Positions 55,203 through 63,569 of a stretch of DNA of 64,000 nt are shown here, in pieces. The stretch covers positions 186,001 through 250,000 of the forward strand of contig NZ_BLLN01000003.1 in NCBI RefSeq assembly GCF_011170125.1, read 5' to 3'. The notes under the pieces are model-generated. The model saw only the letters and a list, made by a program, of their open reading frames with translations. It did no database searches and had not been told where the DNA came from. Source of the DNA: Streptomyces diastaticus subsp. diastaticus. GTDB lineage: Bacteria; Actinomycetota; Actinomycetes; Streptomycetales; Streptomycetaceae. Each line of letters begins with the position of its first letter. Within the stretch, counting starts at the first letter, position 1. A program made the translations under genes and the position numbers.

Positions 55203-55553
55203 ATGACCGCCCCGCAGGAGTCCGCGCCCCCGGCCGTCGTCGTCGTGACGACCGTCGACACCCCCGACCGGGCCGAGAGCCTGGCCGCCGCGGCCGTCGA
55301 GGCCCGCCTCGCCGCCTGCGTGCAGATCGTCGGCCCCGTGACCTCGGTCTACCGCTGGCAGGGCGCCGTCGAGGACGCCCGCGAATGGCAGCTCCACCTC
55401 AAGACCGCCGAGGAGCGCTACCCCGCTCTGGAGCAGTGGCTGCTGCGCCACCACGACTACGACACCCCGGAGATCCTCGCCACGCCGGTCACCGGTGGCA
55501 GCTCCGCCTATCTCCGCTGGATCGCCGAGGAGACGGCACCTGACGCCGGGTGA
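55203..55553 (+). CDS. cutA: Divalent cation tolerance protein CutA
   Basis: A 116-residue CutA: VVTTVDTPDRAESLAAAAVEARLAACVQI, VTSVYRWQGAVEDAREWQLHLKT and HDYDTPEILATPV, giving the trimeric ferredoxin-like fold with its conserved Cys and Trp. CutA proteins are widespread; the link to copper tolerance in E. coli is indirect. ATG 55203 is 7 nt after GGAAGGGA. Confidence 0.93.
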   Translation: MTAPQESAPPAVVVVTTVDTPDRAESLAAAAVEARLAACVQIVGPVTSVYRWQGAVEDAREWQLHLKTAEERYPALEQWLLRHHDYDTPEILATPVTGGSSAYLRWIAEETAPDAG

Positions 55554-55746
55554 GACCTGCTCGGGCTCGTCCGTCAGGCGGTTCCGCCGCTCCGCCACGC
55601 CTTCGCGGGCCCGTCTGCCTCGACCGGCACGGCTGCCGTGCCGGAGCCCTGGCCTGCGGAAGGTGGCCGCCCGCGCGGTGATGCGCCTTACGGATGCCGT
55701 TCGCGTGCGGCGGGACCGGCGCGCGAGGCGGACGCGGAGGACGGGT

Positions 55747-56967
55747 TCAGTGCTGCGGGCGGCTCCGTCGCCCCTGGAGCACGCCTGCCAGCAGCAGGAC
55801 CAGCACCCCCGCGAAGGGGACCACCAGCAGGCCGGCGCGGAGGCTGAACGCGTCCGCGACCAGGCCGACCAGTGGCGGGGAGAGCAGGAAGCCGAGGCGC
55901 ATCAGCCAGGAGACCAGGGCGAGCCCCGTCCCGGGCTTGAGGCCGGGCAGTTCGTCGGCCTCGTGCATCGCCGCCGGGACGAGCGTGGCCACGCCGAATC
56001 CGGCCGCCGCGAAGCCGAGGACGGTCCCGGGCACGGTCGGGAAGGCCAGGGCCAGCCCCATGCCCGCCGCGGTGACGAGCCCTCCGGCACGGGCCACCGC
56101 GCGCTGGCCGAACCGGTCGACGAGCCGGTCGCCGAGGACGCGCCCGACGAACTGGGCCCCGACCAGAGCGATGAAGCCGGAGGCGGCCAGCGCCACCGAG
56201 GCGTGCAGCGGGCCGGAGAGGTAGAGAGCCGCCCAGGAGCTGCCGGCGTCCTCCACCAGCGTGCCCGCGGTGGCGATGAGGACCAGTGCGGCCAGTACCC
56301 ACGCCGTACGGCGCCCCGGGAGGGCGCCCTTCCCGGGGCGCCCGGCGGGCGCGTCGGCCACCGGCTCGACGGCGGGTCCGGTGTCCGGCCCCGGCAGGCA
56401 GAACCGCAGGGCGGCCGAGGCGACGACGGTGAACACCGCTCCGGAGACGGCCAGATGCCGCCCCGGCGGCACGCCGAGCGCGATCGCCCCGGCGGCCATG
56501 GCCCCGCCGGTGACGGCGCCGATCGACCAGATGGCGTGGAAGGAGTTGATGACCGAGCGCCCGTACCGTCGTTGCACCCGCAGCCCGTGGGCGTTCTGCG
56601 CCACGTCGGTGATCGCGTCCATCGCTCCGGCGAGGAAGAGCGCGGCGGCGAACAGCGCCACCGTGCCGGAGAATCCGGCGGCGACGATCCCCGCCGCCGT
56701 CAGCAGGGTGCCGGCCACCGCCGCCCGCGCCGAGCCCAGCCGCCGGATGACCACCCCGGCCGCCAGTCCGGCCGCCACCGCCCCCGCCGGGAAGGCGGCC
56801 ACGGCCAGGCCGTACCCGGCGTTCGTGATGCCGAGGGCCTCCTTGATCTGCGGATACCTCGGCAGCAGGTTGGCGAAGAGGGCGCCGTTGGTGAAGAAGA
56901 GCACGGCGACGGCCACCCGCGCCCGCCGGTCGGCCACGGTGGGCGGGGTGGCGACGACGACAGTCAT
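55747..56967 (-). CDS. MFS transporter
   Basis: A 406-residue membrane protein with about 12 hydrophobic segments (VAVAVLFFTNGALFANLLPRYPQIKEALG onward). The LLPRYPQIKEALGITNAGYGL start is typical of the YfkF/YbjJ-like MFS subgroup. ATG 56967 gives the natural N-terminus. No adjacent regulator is dedicated to it; the substrate is unknown. Confidence 0.87.
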   Translation of the reverse strand: MTVVVATPPTVADRRARVAVAVLFFTNGALFANLLPRYPQIKEALGITNAGYGLAVAAFPAGAVAAGLAAGVVIRRLGSARAAVAGTLLTAAGIVAAGFSGTVALFAAALFLAGAMDAITDVAQNAHGLRVQRRYGRSVINSFHAIWSIGAVTGGAMAAGAIALGVPPGRHLAVSGAVFTVVASAALRFCLPGPDTGPAVEPVADAPAGRPGKGALPGRRTAWVLAALVLIATAGTLVEDAGSSWAALYLSGPLHASVALAASGFIALVGAQFVGRVLGDRLVDRFGQRAVARAGGLVTAAGMGLALAFPTVPGTVLGFAAAGFGVATLVPAAMHEADELPGLKPGTGLALVSWLMRLGFLLSPPLVGLVADAFSLRAGLLVVPFAGVLVLLLAGVLQGRRSRPQH

Positions 56968-57223
56968 GCGCGGGAGCCTACAGCGAGTGATGTACGAACG
57001 TACACTCCTCGGGGGGTGAACGGCCGGCGCGGCCGGCCGGCCGTCGGGGAGGCCGGACGACGCCGCCGCGGCGCGTGCCGGCGCCGGCCGCCCGCTGATC
57101 CGGTGCCGGGGTCCTCCCGCTCCGCGCCCGCCGTGCGGAGGCGACTTCGCATCGCCGGAGCTTGTCCGCCGGACGCGGCCCCCACCCGGGGCGCGGCACC
57201 GAAGAGTGCCGGCCCCGGCGCCT

Positions 57224-57766
57224 TCACGCCCGGCGGTGGACCGAGACCGCGTACGCGCCACCGGCGTACGGCTCCCGGGACCAGGTCGCGTACCGCGCCT
57301 GCGGTGTCAGTCCCGCGGCCGAGCAGTGGGCGTCGTACGCCTCCAGGGTGTAGCCCCGGTCCAGGGAGAACCCCGCCACGAGCCGGCCCCCCGGCCGCAC
57401 GTGGGCGGCCACCCCGGCGACCAGGGCGGCCTCCGTCCCGGGCGGGGTGAACAGGGGGACGTTGCCCGCCATCAGGACCACGTCGAAGCTCCTGCCGAGG
57501 TCGAGGGCGGTCAGGTCGCTCCGGTGCCAGGTCAGCTCCGGCGCCAGGCGGCGGGCGGTGGCGAGCATCGAGGCGTCGAGGTCCACGCCCACCACGTCGA
57601 TCCCGTGCCGGGCCAGCTCGACCGCCACCCGCCCCGTCCCGCACCCGGCGTCGAGCACACTGCCCGGCGTCAGGGACCGCACCAGGTCCGCCTCGCCGTG
57701 CACGTTCCCCCCCTCGGCCGCGATGCTGTCGAACCGGGCCTGATACGCGTCGCCGTTCCACTCCAT
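57224..57766 (-). CDS. Class I SAM-dependent methyltransferase
   Basis: A 180-residue methyltransferase. Motif I is VLDAGCGTGRVAVEL, motif II VGVDLDASML, and motif IV FDVVLMAGNVPLF. It is short and has no extra substrate domain; the start MEWNGDAYQARFD resembles small-molecule methyltransferases. It lies 47 nt downstream of the TetR gene on the same strand and may share its transcript. Substrate unknown. Confidence 0.85.
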   Translation of the reverse strand: MEWNGDAYQARFDSIAAEGGNVHGEADLVRSLTPGSVLDAGCGTGRVAVELARHGIDVVGVDLDASMLATARRLAPELTWHRSDLTALDLGRSFDVVLMAGNVPLFTPPGTEAALVAGVAAHVRPGGRLVAGFSLDRGYTLEAYDAHCSAAGLTPQARYATWSREPYAGGAYAVSVHRRA

Positions 57767-57813
57767 GCCAGGACTCTGGCACACCCCCCGGCCGGGCCCG
57801 GCATCCCGTCCCC

Positions 57814-58410
57814 TCACCGCAGCCGGCCGAACGCCTCGTCGGCGTCGGCCACCGCCTCGGGGTGGACGTCGCGGGCGCTTCGGCCGTCGGCGATCCGCTG
57901 CCAGTTGGCACGGGCGAGCACCCGATGGACCGCGAGTGCCTGAGCGGCCCGCACCCGGGCCTGGACGTCTTCGCCGAGGGCGTCCGCCAGCGCCTGCTCG
58001 TCCTCCAGCTGGTACCGCACGAGCCGTCCCGCCAGGCTCGGCGTGGCGAACACCAGCCGGTGGAACGCCACCACGCCGGGCTGGTCGTTGAGGCCGGTGA
58101 CCGGGTCCCGCCGGTCGAGCCCGTCCCGGAAGTGCCGGTGCAGCGCCGTCATCGGCCCGGTGCCGGCGGGACGGTCGCGTACGACGCGCGCGGCCTCGCC
58201 CTGGTGGTCCGCGAACCGGTGCAGGACCAGGTCCTCCTTGGTGGGGAAGTACCGGAAGAGGGTCGGCTTGGAGACCTCGGCCGCCGCCGCCACGTCGTTG
58301 ACCGAGACGCGGTCGAACCCGTGCTCCAGGAAGAGGGAGGCGGCCGCCTCCCCGATCGCCTCGCGCGTCCGCTCCTTCTTGCGGGCCCGCAGTCCCGTCG
58401 GCTCGCTCAT
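57814..58410 (-). CDS. TetR family transcriptional regulator
   Basis: A 198-residue regulator. The HTH region is GFDRVSVNDVAAAAEVSKPTLFRYFPTKEDLVLHRF (residues about 32-67). The C-terminal domain is the AcrR/MftR-like type. ATG 58410 is 61 bp from the divergent NmrA-like gene. The two gene starts are preceded by mirror-image sequences, and repeats between them (58428-58458) are the probable operator. The divergent reductase is the likely target. Confidence 0.87.
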   Translation of the reverse strand: MSEPTGLRARKKERTREAIGEAAASLFLEHGFDRVSVNDVAAAAEVSKPTLFRYFPTKEDLVLHRFADHQGEAARVVRDRPAGTGPMTALHRHFRDGLDRRDPVTGLNDQPGVVAFHRLVFATPSLAGRLVRYQLEDEQALADALGEDVQARVRAAQALAVHRVLARANWQRIADGRSARDVHPEAVADADEAFGRLR

Positions 58411-58427
58411 GCGGCCACCGTACATTC

Positions 58428-58458
58428 ATTACCGGGTTGCTTTTATTACCGGGTAACG
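58428..58458. promoter_or_regulatory. Repeated TetR operator in a mirror-symmetric divergent promoter
   Basis: ATTACCGGGT occurs twice, at 58428-58437 and 58445-58454, 17 bp apart; the second forms the perfect palindrome TTACC-G-GGTAA (58447-58457). The flanks GCGGCCA (58411-58417) and TGGCCGC (58465-58471) are also inverted and abut the two ATG codons. Confidence 0.65.
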
Positions 58459-58471
58459 TTTGTATGGCCGC

Positions 58472-59371
58472 ATGAACCGGACACCTCGGACAGACATCCC
58501 GCCCGTGCTCGTCACCGGGGCGACCGGACGGCTCGGCCGCCTGGTCGTCGGCCGGCTCCTCGACGCGGGCGTGCCGGTCCGCGCCCTCGTCCGCCGCCGG
58601 GAGGCGGCGGCCACACTGCCGCCCGAGGCCGAGGTCTTCACCGGCGACCTCACCGTGCCCGCCTCGATCGCCCCGGCACTGACGGGCGCCGCAGCGGTCC
58701 TCCTCGTCTGGACCGCACCGCCCGGGACCGCCGAGGCGGTGGTGGCACGGCTCGCCGGCCAGGTGCGGCGGGTCGTCCTCCTCTCCTCCCCGCACCGGAC
58801 GCCGCACCCCTTCTTCCAGCAGCCCAATCCCGTGGCGGCGCTCCACGCCCGCCTCGAAGGCCTCCTCGCGGCGGCCGTACCGGAGACGGCGATCATCCGC
58901 CCGGGGATGCTCGCGTCGAACGCGCTGCTCTGGTGGGCGCCCGCGATCCGCTCCGGCGAAACCGTGCGGTGGCCCTACGGTGCCGCTCGGAGCGCGCCGG
59001 TCGACGACCGCGACGTGGCAGCCGTCGCGGCGCGCGTCCTCGGCCAGGAAGGCCACGCCGGAGGCGACCACGTCCTCACCGGCCCCGAGCCGCTGACCCA
59101 GGCCGCACAGGTGGCCGCCCTCGGGGAGGTGCTGGGCCGCCCGATCGCGTACGAGGAGATGCCCCCGGACGAGTTCCGCGAGCTCTCGCGGGGCACGGCG
59201 CCCGCCCCGGTCGCCGACATGCTCCTCGCCGCCTGGCGCGCGAGCCTCGGGCACCCCGCGCACGTCACCACGGCCGTGGCCGACCTCCTCGGCACCCCGC
59301 CGCGGACGTTCCGGCAGTGGGCCGCCGACCACGCCGCCGCGTTCGGTCCGGAACCGCCACCGGGCGGCTGA
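58472..59371 (+). CDS. NmrA-like NAD(P)-binding oxidoreductase
   Basis: A 299-residue atypical short-chain dehydrogenase. The dinucleotide motif is VTGATGRLGRLVV near the N-terminus; LVRRREAA fits an NADP-binding arginine pair, and IIRPGMLASNAL resembles NmrA/HSCARG proteins. The Tyr-xxx-Lys active site is absent, as usual in that group. It may be an NADPH-dependent reductase or redox sensor. ATG 58472 lacks a ribosome site and is probably read from a leaderless or near-leaderless mRNA. Confidence 0.85.
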   Translation: MNRTPRTDIPPVLVTGATGRLGRLVVGRLLDAGVPVRALVRRREAAATLPPEAEVFTGDLTVPASIAPALTGAAAVLLVWTAPPGTAEAVVARLAGQVRRVVLLSSPHRTPHPFFQQPNPVAALHARLEGLLAAAVPETAIIRPGMLASNALLWWAPAIRSGETVRWPYGAARSAPVDDRDVAAVAARVLGQEGHAGGDHVLTGPEPLTQAAQVAALGEVLGRPIAYEEMPPDEFRELSRGTAPAPVADMLLAAWRASLGHPAHVTTAVADLLGTPPRTFRQWAADHAAAFGPEPPPGG

Positions 59372-59450
59372 GGAGGGGAGGCGGGACGCGGCCCGGCCCG
59401 GGTGACCGGCGCGCGATAGCCTGAGAGAAGCGTCCGCTCCGCGGCGCAGT

Positions 59451-59606
59451 GCACCGGTGACGGGTCCGAGAAGGGGGTGGTCCTGCGATGAGCAGCGAGC
59501 CTCCTAGTCCGGACGCCGCGTAGCGCTGCCGGTCCTCTCCCGGTACGAGTGGGACATCGGTGGTGCTCGCGTGCGTCCTGTGCCGATTCCCCGATCCCAC
59601 CGTTGT
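59451..59606 (+). promoter_or_regulatory. Structured mgtE leader with alternative helices
   Basis: GCACCGGTGA (59451-59460) can pair with TCGGTGGTGC (59557-59566) at 9 of 10 positions, enclosing the leader ORF. The same CGGTGG (59558-59563) can instead pair with CCACCG (59597-59602), extended by ACA/TGT, in a hairpin ending 4 nt before the mgtE ribosome site. These two are exclusive. GAGCCTCCT (59495-59503) vaguely recalls the M-box core but the rest does not fit it well. Confidence 0.5.
59488..59523 (+). CDS. Acidic/proline-rich leader ORF before mgtE
   Basis: An 11-codon ORF, MSSEPPSPDAA, ending in TAG 98 nt before mgtE. A purine-rich AAGGGGG tract (59471-59477) lies 10 nt upstream. The EPPSPD core resembles the E. 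coli MgtL leader (MEPDPTPLP...), whose alternating Pro and acidic residues destabilise the ribosome when Mg2+ is low. A similar Mg2+ sensing mechanism is possible here. Translation is not proven. Confidence 0.5.
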   Translation: MSSEPPSPDAA

Positions 59607-59621
59607 GCCTAAGGACCTGCC

Positions 59622-60989
59622 ATGTCGCAGCCGAACCGTCCCCACGAGCCGAGCGCGGAGCCGGCCGAGTCGTTGCGGGCCGCCGTGAAGGACCAGCGGC
59701 TGGACGCCGCCCAGGAGTGGCTGGAACGGCACCCACCGCACGTGGTCGCCGACGAGCTCGCCCGGATGGACGCGGTCGACGCCGGGGTGGCGTTCCGCCT
59801 GCTGGGCAAGGACCGGGCACTGGAGGTGTTCGAGGAGCTGGAGCCGGTCGACCAGCAGCCGATCCTGGAGGGGCTGCGGGACCGCTCCTTCCAGGAACTC
59901 ATCGAGGCCATGGAGCCGGACGACCGGGCCCGGATGCTGTGGGAGGCGCCGGCCAAGGTCGTCAGACGGGTCCTGGCCGGGCTGAGCCCCAACGAGCGCA
60001 GGATGACCGCCGCGCTGCTCGGGTACCCCGAGGGCTCCGTCGGCCGCCACATGACCCCCGAGGTCGTCGCGCTGCCGCAGGCCCTGACGGTCGAACAGGC
60101 GCTGCGCACCGTACGGGCGAAGGGCGCGGACGCGGAGACGGTGTACACCTTGCCCGTGGTGGACTCCGGGCGGCGGCTGACCGGCATCGTGGAACTGCGC
60201 GAGCTGGTGCTGAACGCGCCGGACGCGATGGTCTCCGACCTGGTCGTGACCGAGCCGGCCGCCGCGTACGCCACCGACTCCGCCGAGTCCGCGGCCCGTC
60301 TGATGCGGGAGACCAACGACCTGAGCCTGCCCGTCGTCGACAGCGAGGAGCGGCTCGTCGGGCTGTTCACCATCGACGACGCCGTGGAGGTCATCGAGGC
60401 CGCCGACACCGAGGACGTCGCCCGCCAGGCCGGTGCCGCCCCGTGGGCCGGCCACTACATGGCCGCCTCCGTGTGGCAGCTCGCCCGCTACCGCGCGCTG
60501 TGGCTGGCCCTGCTGCTGGTCGCGGCGACCCTCACGGTCGGGGTCACCCAGGCCTTCGAGGCCACGCTGGAACAGGTGGCCCAGCTCGCCCTGTTCATCC
60601 CCATGCTCATCGGCGCCGGAGGCAACGCCGGCGCCCAGGCCGCCACCGCCTGCGTCCGCGCTCTCGCGGTCGGCGAGGTGCGCGGCTCGGACCTCATGAA
60701 GGTGATCTGGCGCGAATGCCGGGTGGGCCTGGTCCTGGGCTCGATGCTGGCCCTGCTCGGCCTGGTGGTGGGCACCCTCTTCGTCAGTGCGAGCATCGCC
60801 CTGGTGGTCGGCATCACCCTGGTCGTCATCTGCGGCTGGGCGGCGACCATCGGCGGCACCATGCCCCTGCTGGCCAAACGCCTCCACATCGACCCGGCGG
60901 TCGTCTCCGCCCCCATGGTCACGACCCTGGTGGACGCCACGGGGCTCATCATCTACTTCCTGACGGCCAAGGCGGTGCTGGGCGTCTGA
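59622..60989 (+). CDS. mgtE: Magnesium transporter MgtE
   Basis: A 455-residue channel. The cytosolic N domain (residues 20-130, LERHPPHVVADELARMDAVDAGVAFRLLGKDRALEVFEEL in character) and two CBS domains (about 135-260, VGRHMTPEVVALPQALTVEQAL, VVDSEERLVGLFTIDDAVEV) sense Mg2+. Five transmembrane helices follow from residue 290, with the pore-region IPMLIGAGGNAGAQAAT and VDATGLIIYF. ATG 59622 lies 6 nt after AAGGA. The long leader with an acidic/proline ORF suggests Mg2+-responsive expression as well as protein-level gating. Confidence 0.93.
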   Translation: MSQPNRPHEPSAEPAESLRAAVKDQRLDAAQEWLERHPPHVVADELARMDAVDAGVAFRLLGKDRALEVFEELEPVDQQPILEGLRDRSFQELIEAMEPDDRARMLWEAPAKVVRRVLAGLSPNERRMTAALLGYPEGSVGRHMTPEVVALPQALTVEQALRTVRAKGADAETVYTLPVVDSGRRLTGIVELRELVLNAPDAMVSDLVVTEPAAAYATDSAESAARLMRETNDLSLPVVDSEERLVGLFTIDDAVEVIEAADTEDVARQAGAAPWAGHYMAASVWQLARYRALWLALLLVAATLTVGVTQAFEATLEQVAQLALFIPMLIGAGGNAGAQAATACVRALAVGEVRGSDLMKVIWRECRVGLVLGSMLALLGLVVGTLFVSASIALVVGITLVVICGWAATIGGTMPLLAKRLHIDPAVVSAPMVTTLVDATGLIIYFLTAKAVLGV

Positions 60990-61035
60990 CGCTCCAGAAC
61001 CCCGCGGCAGCGCCCTCCGGCCGAGAGGCCGCACG

Positions 61036-61078
61036 GACGAGAAGGGCCGCCGCACACCCCGCGGCGGCCCTTCTCGTC
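61036..61078 (+). terminator. Hairpin terminator after mgtE
   Basis: A perfect 18-bp stem (61036-61053 with 61061-61078) with a 7-nt loop lies 47 nt after the mgtE stop. Confidence 0.88.
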
Positions 61079-61120
61079 GCCACGGAACAACCTGAGCGCG
61101 TCCGGCCGCGTGGCGGTGGG

Positions 61121-61194
61121 TGGGGCGGAAGGGACTCGAACCCTTGACCGACGGATTATGAGTCCGCTGCTCTAACCGGCTGAGCTACCGCCCC
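61121..61194 (-). tRNA. tRNA with CAU anticodon (Met, or Ile2)
   Basis: A 74-nt cloverleaf on the minus strand. The acceptor GGGGCGG pairs with CCGCCCC, discriminator A. D-loop AGCTCAGCCGGTTAGAG, anticodon loop CTCATAA and T-arm GGTTCGAGTCC are all standard. CAU may read Met (elongator) or, after lysidine modification, Ile AUA; the sequence alone does not decide. Confidence 0.92.
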
Positions 61195-61371
61195 TTAGCG
61201 GCGTGTCGCGTACATGTGTACGTGCCGTCTGCCGCAGCATAGCCGCTCATACGATCTGCTGCCCCGGCTGGTCGGCCTCGCCTGATCTTGAGGACTCCGC
61301 CGGGGCGTGTGTGGTTCCCTCGGCGGGGCAGAAGCTCCGCACATGGACCCCGACGAGACGGTGAGCGCACG

Positions 61372-61394
61372 AAAAAGGACCCCCGAGGGGGCCC
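61372..61394 (-). terminator. Intrinsic terminator of the tRNA-Asn pair
   Basis: On the minus strand a short GC hairpin (61377-61394) is followed by five U residues (61376-61372), a classical Rho-independent terminator just after the second tRNA-Asn. Confidence 0.75.
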
Positions 61395-61404
61395 TCATCG
61401 TTTG

Positions 61405-61477
61405 CTCTCCCGACTGGACTCGAACCAGTAACCTGCCGGTTAACAGCCGGCTGCTCTGCCAATTGAGCTACAGGAGA
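61405..61477 (-). tRNA. tRNA-Asn (GUU), second copy
   Basis: A 73-nt cloverleaf with anticodon loop CTGTTAA and T-arm GGTTCGAGTCC. The acceptor TCTCCTG pairs with CGGGAGA, discriminator G. It differs from the upstream copy only by base pair 3-70 (T-A instead of C-G). Confidence 0.93.
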
Positions 61478-61482
61478 TCGAG

Positions 61483-61555
61483 CTCCCCCGACTGGACTCG
61501 AACCAGTAACCTGCCGGTTAACAGCCGGCTGCTCTGCCAATTGAGCTACAGGGGA
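61483..61555 (-). tRNA. tRNA-Asn (GUU), first copy
   Basis: A 73-nt cloverleaf, anticodon GUU, acceptor TCCCCTG pairing with CGGGGGA, discriminator G. Only 5 nt separate it from the second copy, so both come from one precursor. Confidence 0.93.
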
Positions 61556-61730
61556 ATGCTGCGTCGCGTCGAACGGGGCTCCCGCGCGGAGTGCTCCACG
61601 GGGCGCTCGCTCGCCGCGACACATACATTAGCGCAAGCAGGGGGGTGCTTCGCCAATCGGTACCCGGCGAAGGGCCGCACCCCTGTCACGGCGCACGGCA
61701 GAACCGACCACTACGGAAGGGTGGCAGTTG

Positions 61731-62030
61731 ATGCGCTACCGGCTCACCTTCGTCGCCGGAGCGGCCCTGGGCTACGTGCTCGGCAGCCGCGCGGGACGCG
61801 AGCGGTACGAACAGTTGAGGAAGTGCGCGGAGCGCGTGGCGCGGAACCCGGCGGTCCGCAACGCCGCCGAGAGCGCGGCCCAGCAGGGGCGCGGGTTCGC
61901 CGACAAGGCGTACCACTCGGTGAGCGAGCGGGTCGGTGACCGCGTCCCGGCGCCGGTGGCCGACCGGGTGCGGTCGCTGCGTGAGCGCGGCCAGGGCTCT
62001 CGGGACGACTGGGGGACCGGCCCCGTCTGA
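61731..62030 (+). CDS. Small YtxH-like membrane-associated protein
   Basis: A 99-residue protein: MRYRLTFVAGAALGYVLGSRAGRERYEQL begins with a short glycine-rich hydrophobic helix, then basic helices (CAERVARNPAVRNAAESAAQQGRGFADKAYHSVSERVG) and a hydrophilic tail. This is the YtxH/SCO-type small protein layout common in actinobacteria; its function is unknown. ATG 61731 lies 9 nt after GGAAGGG. It resembles the start of gvpY at 40589 (VGTYLAGRR) only in general pattern. Confidence 0.78.
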   Translation: MRYRLTFVAGAALGYVLGSRAGRERYEQLRKCAERVARNPAVRNAAESAAQQGRGFADKAYHSVSERVGDRVPAPVADRVRSLRERGQGSRDDWGTGPV

Positions 62031-62114
62031 GACCCGCGTCACATCGGCGTCGTCGCGCCGTCCGGGAGCGCCCCGTCCCCGCGGGGCGCTCCCGGCGTGC
62101 GGCAGAATCGTCGT

Positions 62115-63569
62115 ATGGGGATAGTCGCCGGGCTGGACAGTTCGTCCGCATTCACGCGCATGGTCGTCTGCGACACCGATACAGGTGCCGTACTGCGGCA
62201 GGGGTACGCGCCGCATCCGAAGGAGGGTGAGGGGGCGGCCCCGGACGTCGATCCGCAGAGCTGGCTGCTCTCACTCGGCGAGGCCGCGGCCGGCGGGCTG
62301 CTGGAGGGCGTCGAGGCGATCGGGGTCTCCGCCCAGCAGAACGGCCTGGTGCCGCTGGACGCGCAGGGCTCGGCCGCGCGCCCCGCGATGGTCGGCGGTG
62401 ACCGGCGGGCGCAGGTCGCCGCGGCCGACCTGACGGCGGAACTCGGCGGTCGCGAGGCGTGGGTGCGGTCGGTCGGCTGCGTCCCGCAGCCCGCCCAGCC
62501 GGTGGCCAAGCTCCGCTGGCTGGCGAAGAACGAACCGGAGAACGCCGCCCGCGTCGCGGGGCTGCTCCAGGCCCACGACTGGCTGGTCTGGCAACTGCTG
62601 GGCAGGCCCGCACGCCGTACCACCGACCGGGGCGGGGCCTCGGGCACCGGGTACTGGTCGGCGGCGGCGGGGGAGTACCGGCCGGAACTGGTGGAACTGG
62701 CGCTCGGCCACCGGGCGGTGCTGCCGGAGGTGATCGGCCCGGCCGAGGCGGCGGGGACCACTCCGGAGGGGCTGCTGATCTCGGCGGGGACCGGCGAGAC
62801 GATGGCGGCCGCGTTCGGACTCGGTGTCGGTCACGGCGACGCGGTGGTGTCACTGGGCGCCTCCGGCTCGGTGATGGCCGTCCACCACGAGGCCGCCTGG
62901 GACCCGGACGGCCTGATCACCTCCTACGCCGACGCCACCGGTATGCACCTCCCGGTGGTCCACACGCTGAACGCGGTACGGGCCCTGCGGGGCACCGCCG
63001 ACCTCCTCGGCGTCGACCTGCCGGAGCTGTCGCGGCTGGCCCTGGAGTCGACGCCCGGCTCGCACGGCCTGGTCCTGCTGCCGTACCTGGAGGGAGAGCG
63101 CACGCCCCGGCTGCCGCACACCGCGGGAACGCTGAGCGGGCTGCGCCGCGAGTCGATGAAGCGCGAGCACCTGGCACGGGCCGCCTTCGAGGGGATGCTC
63201 TGCTCGCTCGCCGACGCCCTCGACGTGCTGCGCGGGCGGGGCGTGGCGATCCGCCGGGTCTTCCTGCTGGGAGCGGCCGCCGAGCTGCCGGCGGTGCGGG
63301 CCGCCGCCCCGATGATTTTCGCCGCCCCGGTGATCGTCCCCGAGGCCGCGGACTACGCCGCGCTCGGCGCGGCCCGCCAGGCGGCCTGGGCCCTCGGCGT
63401 CGAGCGGGGCACCCTGGACCGCTCCGCCCCGCCGATGTGGGGCGGAGCGCCCGGCCAGCACCTCGAACCGGGGGAGGAGATCGCCGTCGGCCAGGCCGTG
63501 CGCCAGCAGTACACGGCGGTCCGGGACCAGACGCACCCGGAGGCGTTCGGCGGCGTACCGCTCGCCTGA
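62115..63569 (+). CDS. FGGY family carbohydrate kinase (xylulokinase-like)
   Basis: A 484-residue kinase. GIVAGLDSSSAFTRMVV (phosphate 1), ISAGTGETMAAAFG, SLGASGSVMAVHH and RVFLLGAAAELPAVRA (adenosine motif) are the FGGY signatures, and VPEAADYAALGAARQAAWALG ends the domain. The best match by eye is xylulokinase; the substrate is not certain because no isomerase or transport gene is adjacent. ATG 62115 follows CAGAAT by 6 nt without a ribosome site, suggesting leaderless translation. Confidence 0.88.
   Translation: MGIVAGLDSSSAFTRMVVCDTDTGAVLRQGYAPHPKEGEGAAPDVDPQSWLLSLGEAAAGGLLEGVEAIGVSAQQNGLVPLDAQGSAARPAMVGGDRRAQVAAADLTAELGGREAWVRSVGCVPQPAQPVAKLRWLAKNEPENAARVAGLLQAHDWLVWQLLGRPARRTTDRGGASGTGYWSAAAGEYRPELVELALGHRAVLPEVIGPAEAAGTTPEGLLISAGTGETMAAAFGLGVGHGDAVVSLGASGSVMAVHHEAAWDPDGLITSYADATGMHLPVVHTLNAVRALRGTADLLGVDLPELSRLALESTPGSHGLVLLPYLEGERTPRLPHTAGTLSGLRRESMKREHLARAAFEGMLCSLADALDVLRGRGVAIRRVFLLGAAAELPAVRAAAPMIFAAPVIVPEAADYAALGAARQAAWALGVERGTLDRSAPPMWGGAPGQHLEPGEEIAVGQAVRQQYTAVRDQTHPEAFGGVPLA

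Noticed and set aside
59430..59610. Canonical M-box Mg2+ riboswitch before mgtE
   Set aside because: Only GAGCCTCCT resembles the core; other conserved M-box segments are not recognisable by eye, so I call it a candidate structured leader instead.
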